Origin: Hedera helix
Taxonomy: Eukaryota; Streptophyta; Magnoliopsida; Apiales; Araliaceae
Assembly: GCA_947179155.2 (NCBI GenBank)
Contig: OX359282.1
Location: 12,858,533 to 12,922,532 of the forward strand
Length of the DNA stretch: 64,000 nucleotides
Direction: 5' to 3'
The first letter of the stretch is position 1. Each line of letters starts with the position of its first letter. Shown piece by piece: positions 60,416-64,000 of the stretch. Both the position numbers and the translations under genes were made by a program. The notes beneath the pieces are model-generated. The model worked only from the letters and a program-made list of their open reading frames with translations. It had not been told where the DNA came from and searched no databases.

Positions 60416-61339
60416 ATGGCACCACCAAGACCAAGAACAAGGGCAACAGCAACAGCAAGTGTTAGTAACGAAAGGAATGTTCAGACTCCCGATCCTATGC
60501 AACAATTCCTTAATAGGCTAATAGGAGTCTTAGATAATAGAACTGAAAATAATGCCCCACCACCACCCCTGCCACCACAACCACAAATACCACAACCACA
60601 ACCCCAACCACAGAAAGTCTTATTTAAAGACTTTAAAAATGTAGGTCCTCCCGAATTCAAAGGAACCGCTGAGCCTATAGAGGCTCAGTGCTGGATAAAT
60701 GAAATAGAAAAAGCCTTTGACTTAGCAGAGGTTGCTGAGGATAAAAAGACTAAGTTTGCCACTTACCTTATGAAGGGGGAGGCAAACTTCTGGTGGGAGG
60801 CCACCCGAGCCCGTGCTGGGGAAGGTGTGGTTACGTGGGAAGCATTCAAGGAAATATTCTTTGAGAATTACTTCCCTCGAAGCTTGAAAAATAGAATGGA
60901 GGTACAATTTCTGAATTTAAAACAAGGGGACATGACTGTTCCCCAGTATGCCTCCAAGTTTAATGAACTTGCTCGTTTCGCTCCAAATCAAGTAGATACG
61001 GAGGAACGAAAGGCAAGAAGGTTTGAGGAGGGTTTAAAACCCTGGATTCATGGTAAAGTAGCTGTCTTACAAATAGATAGTTATGCCCATCTTCTAGAAA
61101 AGGCTATCATTGCTGAAGGCAGTAGTGAAGCCATCACAAAATTTAATAAGGAAAGGAATAATAATAAAGGAGGGAATGGAGGGGGAAAAATAATAAGGGA
61201 GGAAATGGGGGAGGAAATAATAATAATAATAATAAAAGAAGGTTTAATGGCGGAAACTCCCAACAAGGAGGGGAAAATAAAAAGAAAACATTCGAGCCAT
61301 GTAAAAACTGCGGTAAACAACACGCAGGAGAGTGTCTAA
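60416..61339 (+). CDS. gag: Gag polyprotein (capsid part), frame changes at 61183-61189
   Basis: The structural protein that assembles the virus-like particle and packages element RNA. The 307-codon frame starts at an ATG with A at -3 and G at +4. Residues ~47-67 are a proline/glutamine tract. Residues ~90-235 are a retrotransposon gag domain with QCWINEIEKAF, KGEANFWWEA, FENYFPRSLKNRMEVQF and PQYASKFNELARFAP. From residue ~257 the frame enters an ATA/GAG-rich stretch and ends without zinc knuckles. The knuckles are in the -1 frame, continuous with pol. The switch lies at G-GGA-AAA (61183-61189), in frame a canonical -1 slippery heptamer, but also a homopolymer where a 1-base loss is likely. 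The neighbour upstream is the coiled-coil ORF. Confidence 0.88.
   Translation: MAPPRPRTRATATASVSNERNVQTPDPMQQFLNRLIGVLDNRTENNAPPPPLPPQPQIPQPQPQPQKVLFKDFKNVGPPEFKGTAEPIEAQCWINEIEKAFDLAEVAEDKKTKFATYLMKGEANFWWEATRARAGEGVVTWEAFKEIFFENYFPRSLKNRMEVQFLNLKQGDMTVPQYASKFNELARFAPNQVDTEERKARRFEEGLKPWIHGKVAVLQIDSYAHLLEKAIIAEGSSEAITKFNKERNNNKGGNGGGKIIREEMGEEIIIIIIKEGLMAETPNKEGKIKRKHSSHVKTAVNNTQESV
61183..61189 (+). promoter_or_regulatory. Candidate -1 ribosomal frameshift heptamer
   Basis: G GGA AAA in the gag reading frame fits the X XXY YYZ rule. A -1 step here enters the zinc-knuckle/pol frame directly. Downstream sequence is low-complexity (GGA/AAT repeats), with no obvious strong stem-loop. A simple 1-bp deletion or assembly error in the G5A5 run is an equal or better explanation. 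Confidence 0.35.
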
Positions 61340-64000
61340 AAGGGAAAAATGTTTGCTACAATTGCAAACAAGAGGGACACATAGCAACCGCATGTCCTAG
61401 CCCAAGGAAAGACACATGTTTTCATTGTGGAGCCACGGGGCATCCAGCTAAGTTGTGCCCCAAAAAGGGAGGTAATGCCGGAGGGGACAATAGCAACAAA
61501 TCTACCCCAACAACTAATCCAGGTCGTCCAACGGCAAGGACATTCAACATGACCGTGGGAGATGCTGTGGCATCACAGGATGTAGTGTCAGGTATCATTC
61601 CGATCAACACCATAAGTGCTTACGTGCTATTTGATTCGGGTGCTACTTGCTCTTTCATTTCCCATGAATTTGCTAGAAAACTAAACGTGCCTAGTGAATT
61701 GTTAGAAAGTCCTTTAATGATAGAGATTGCTAATAAAGAACAAATTCCTGTTAATAAGATCATAAAAGGTTGTTGCATAGTGATCAAGGGTCATGAACTG
61801 AGAGTCGATCTTATTCCAATCCAATTAGGGGAATTTGATGTAATTCTAGGCATGGATTGGTTGACCAATCACCAAGCGATGATCGATTGTCAACAAAAGT
61901 CCGTTAAACTTCTTACAACGTCCAAGTCTACGGTAGTCTTCAACGGAAGTCAGTCAACAAGAAAATCCCGATGTCTAACTGCAAATCAAGCAAAGGGATT
62001 ACTTCAGAAGGGTTGTCAGGGCTATTTGGCATATATCGTAGACACCCAACAGAAAGGGTTAGATATAGACCAAATACCAGTGGTTAGAGAGTTTCAGGAT
62101 GTCTTTCCCAATGATCTACCCGGTCTTCCACCTGATAGGGAGATTGAGTTCGTTATTGATTTAGCTCCTGGAGCTGCACCGGTTTCGAAGGCCCCATACA
62201 GAATGGCGCCTGTGGAATTGAAGGAGTTGATGGTACAATTACAAGAATTGTTGGATAAGAAATACATTCAACCAAGTGTTTCTCCATGGGGAGCACCAGT
62301 GTTGTTTGTCAAGAAAAAGGATGGAACTTTAAGATTATGTGTTGATTATCGCGAACTCAATAAATTGACCATAAAGAATAAGTATCCTTTACCTAGGATC
62401 GATGACTTGTTTGATCAACTCAAGGGAGCAGAGTATTTCTCTAAGATTGATCTACGGTCAGGTTACCATCAACTAAAAGTGAGAAAGGAAGATGTGCCGA
62501 AGACAGCATTTAGAACACGTTATGGACATTACGAATTTCTAGTAATGTCCTTTGGATTAACAAATGCACCGGCAGCATTCATGGACTTGATGAATAGGGT
62601 TTTTAGGTCTTGCTTAGACAGGTATGTTGTGGTGTTCATCGACGATATTCTTATATACTCGAAAACACTGGAAGAACATGCTATACACTTAAGAAGTGTA
62701 CTAGAAACCTTACGAAAGGAACAACTCTATGCCAAATTTTCAAAATGTGAGTTCTGGCTAGAGAAAGTTCAGTTCTTAGGTCATGTGATTGACAAGAGTG
62801 GAGTTTCAGTGGATCCATCAAAGATAGAAGCAGTAATAAACTGGGAACAACCAAAGACCCCAACTGAACTGAGAAGTTTCTTAGGTTTAGCGGGGTACTA
62901 TAGACGTTTCATTCAAGATTTTTCAAAGATAGCAACCCCGTTAACTAACTTAACCAGGAAGACCGTGAAGTATGTTTGGACAGATAAATGTGAAAAGAGC
63001 TTTCAAGAGCTAAAGAAGAGGCTAAGTGAGGCACCAGTATTATCACTACCTGATAATAGTGGAGGTCTTGTAGTCTACAGTGATGCCTCACATAAAGGAT
63101 TAGGTTGTGTTTTAATGCAACATGGCAAAGTAATAGCTTATGCTTCGCGACAGCTAAAGGATTATGAGTTAAGGTATCCTACTCACGATCTAGAATTAGC
63201 GGCGGTAGTATTTGCTTTGAAGATTTGGAGGCATTACTTGTACGGGGAGAAGTGTGAAATTTATACAGATCACAAGAGTTTAAAGTATATTTTTACACAA
63301 CGAGAGTTGAATATGAGGCAAAGACGATGGTTGGAATTGATTAAGGATTATGATTGTGAAATCCTATATCATCCAGGAAAAGCCAACGTAGTTGCAGATG
63401 CTTTGAGTAGGAAGAATCAAGAGAAGTTAAATGTATTAACAACTCAGGAGGAATTGATTAAAGAGTTCGCTAGACTCGACATAGAAGTGAGAGTTCCTTC
63501 AGTCTTGACAAGGAAATTGTTCATAATGGAAGATCACTCAACCTTGTTGGGTAACATTAAGAAAATCCAAGAGGAGGATGGAAATTATAGGAAGTTGAAA
63601 AAGTCAACAGAGGTTATAAACGGCAAATACAAGATGGACAAGGAGGGAATCATAAGATTTGAATCTAGAATTTGGATTCCTGCAGTTCAAGAACTCAAGG
63701 AAGAAATCATGTCAGGAGCACATAGTACTAAGTTTTCAGTACACCCAGGCAGTACCAAAATGTACAAAGACATAAGTCAACATTTCTGGTGGCCAAACAT
63801 GAAAAGAGAGGTGGCTGAATTCGTTAGTAGGTGTTTGACATGTCAGCAAGTTAAAGCTGAGCATCAAAGACCAAGCGGATTGTTACAACCGTTAGAGATT
63901 CCAGAGTGGAAATGGGAGCATATTACAATGGATTTTGTAGTAGGCCTACCAACCACACAGAAGGGTCATGATGCCATTTGGGTAATAGTGGATAGACTAA
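61189..64000 (+). CDS. pol: Nucleocapsid-Pol: zinc knuckles, protease, RT, RNase H, integrase (partial)
   Basis: An open frame of 937 codons without a stop, in the -1 frame relative to gag, running off the window. An in-frame stop lies upstream at 61144, so it has no own start and needs the gag frame switch or a mutation to explain it. In order: a CX2CX3HX3C cluster (61300) and two CX2CX4HX4C zinc knuckles (61354, 61417); an aspartic protease with DSG (61633-61641) and ILGMDW (61843-61860); reverse transcriptase with LRLCVDYRELNK (from 62329), DLRSGYHQ and the catalytic FIDDILIYS (62635-62661); RNase H with VYSDASHKGLG (near 63073) and YTDHKSL (near 63265); the integrase zinc domain with H at 63721 and 63742 and C at 63832 and 63841; and the first core aspartate in TMDFV (63931). 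The remaining integrase core and any chromodomain lie beyond the edge. Catalytic residues are intact. Confidence 0.93.

Larger units (their letters stand above)
55606..64000 (+). mobile_element. Autonomous Ty3/gypsy chromovirus, 5' part (Tekay/Del-like)
   Basis: Starts TGTAATATTCC inside a satellite monomer after ACTCT (possible target duplicate; the right end is outside the window). Order: LTR (55606-59451), primer site, a 186-codon extra ORF, gag, and a pol frame with protease, reverse transcriptase, RNase H and the start of integrase. Reverse transcriptase and RNase H before integrase identify Ty3/gypsy. The integrase text WKWEHITMDFV and the long LTR fit the Tekay/Del chromoviruses (from family knowledge). 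Pol is open with no stop up to the window edge, so the copy may be young. Confidence 0.92.

Noticed and set aside
61081..61613. Minus-strand frames opposite gag and protease, plus others at 60722 and 62681
   Set aside because: Antisense shadows of the gag-pol coding sequence; hydrophobic runs such as poly-isoleucine mirror the AAT/ATT repeat.

Overview
The window is nuclear DNA of a higher plant, probably a eudicot. Two kinds of sequence show this: a ~160-bp tandem satellite of the size typical of plant centromeric and pericentromeric satellites, and long-LTR Ty3/gypsy chromovirus retrotransposons with a tRNA-iMet primer binding site. No host gene, rRNA or tRNA was found. The species cannot be fixed from the sequence alone.

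Layout. 1-2859 is the 3' part of an LTR cut by the window edge. 2860-4251 is satellite. 4252-8793 is an isolated LTR-type insertion in reverse orientation, flanked by the 5-bp duplication ATGAC. 8794-25379 is satellite with higher-order structure, including a 4,313-bp (27-monomer) tandem duplication. 25380-35126 is a complete young element with two nearly identical 3.85-kb LTRs, only 2.0 kb of non-coding interior and the target duplication ATGAC. 35127-45180 is satellite. 45181-45680 is a 500-N assembly gap. 45681-55605 is satellite in the opposite orientation, from a different set of monomer subtypes, and ends in a 640-bp tetrameric repeat. 55606-64000 is the 5' part of an autonomous element of the same lineage: a 3.85-kb LTR, an extra coiled-coil ORF, gag, and an open pol frame (protease, reverse transcriptase, RNase H, start of integrase) that runs off the window.

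How the parts fit. The autonomous element at 55606 and the non-autonomous element at 25380 share LTR modules, leader sequence and primer site, so the first may supply proteins to the second (inference). All four insertions belong to related families and sit in one satellite. Two of them used the same ATGAC position of the monomer.

Most interesting signals. (1) Late in the LTR leader there is a 109-nt cloverleaf-like module: an outer closing stem around three tandem hairpins with identical 10-nt loop frames and compensatory base changes in every stem. It is present in three LTRs and absent, as a cassette, from a fourth. (2) Earlier in the same leader there is a row of larger hairpins, again with compensatory changes. 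(3) The satellite has clear higher-order units, built-in dyads and a strand switch at the gap. (4) There is an acidic coiled-coil ORF upstream of gag. (5) A canonical -1 slippery heptamer lies exactly where the gag frame gives way to the nucleocapsid-pol frame.
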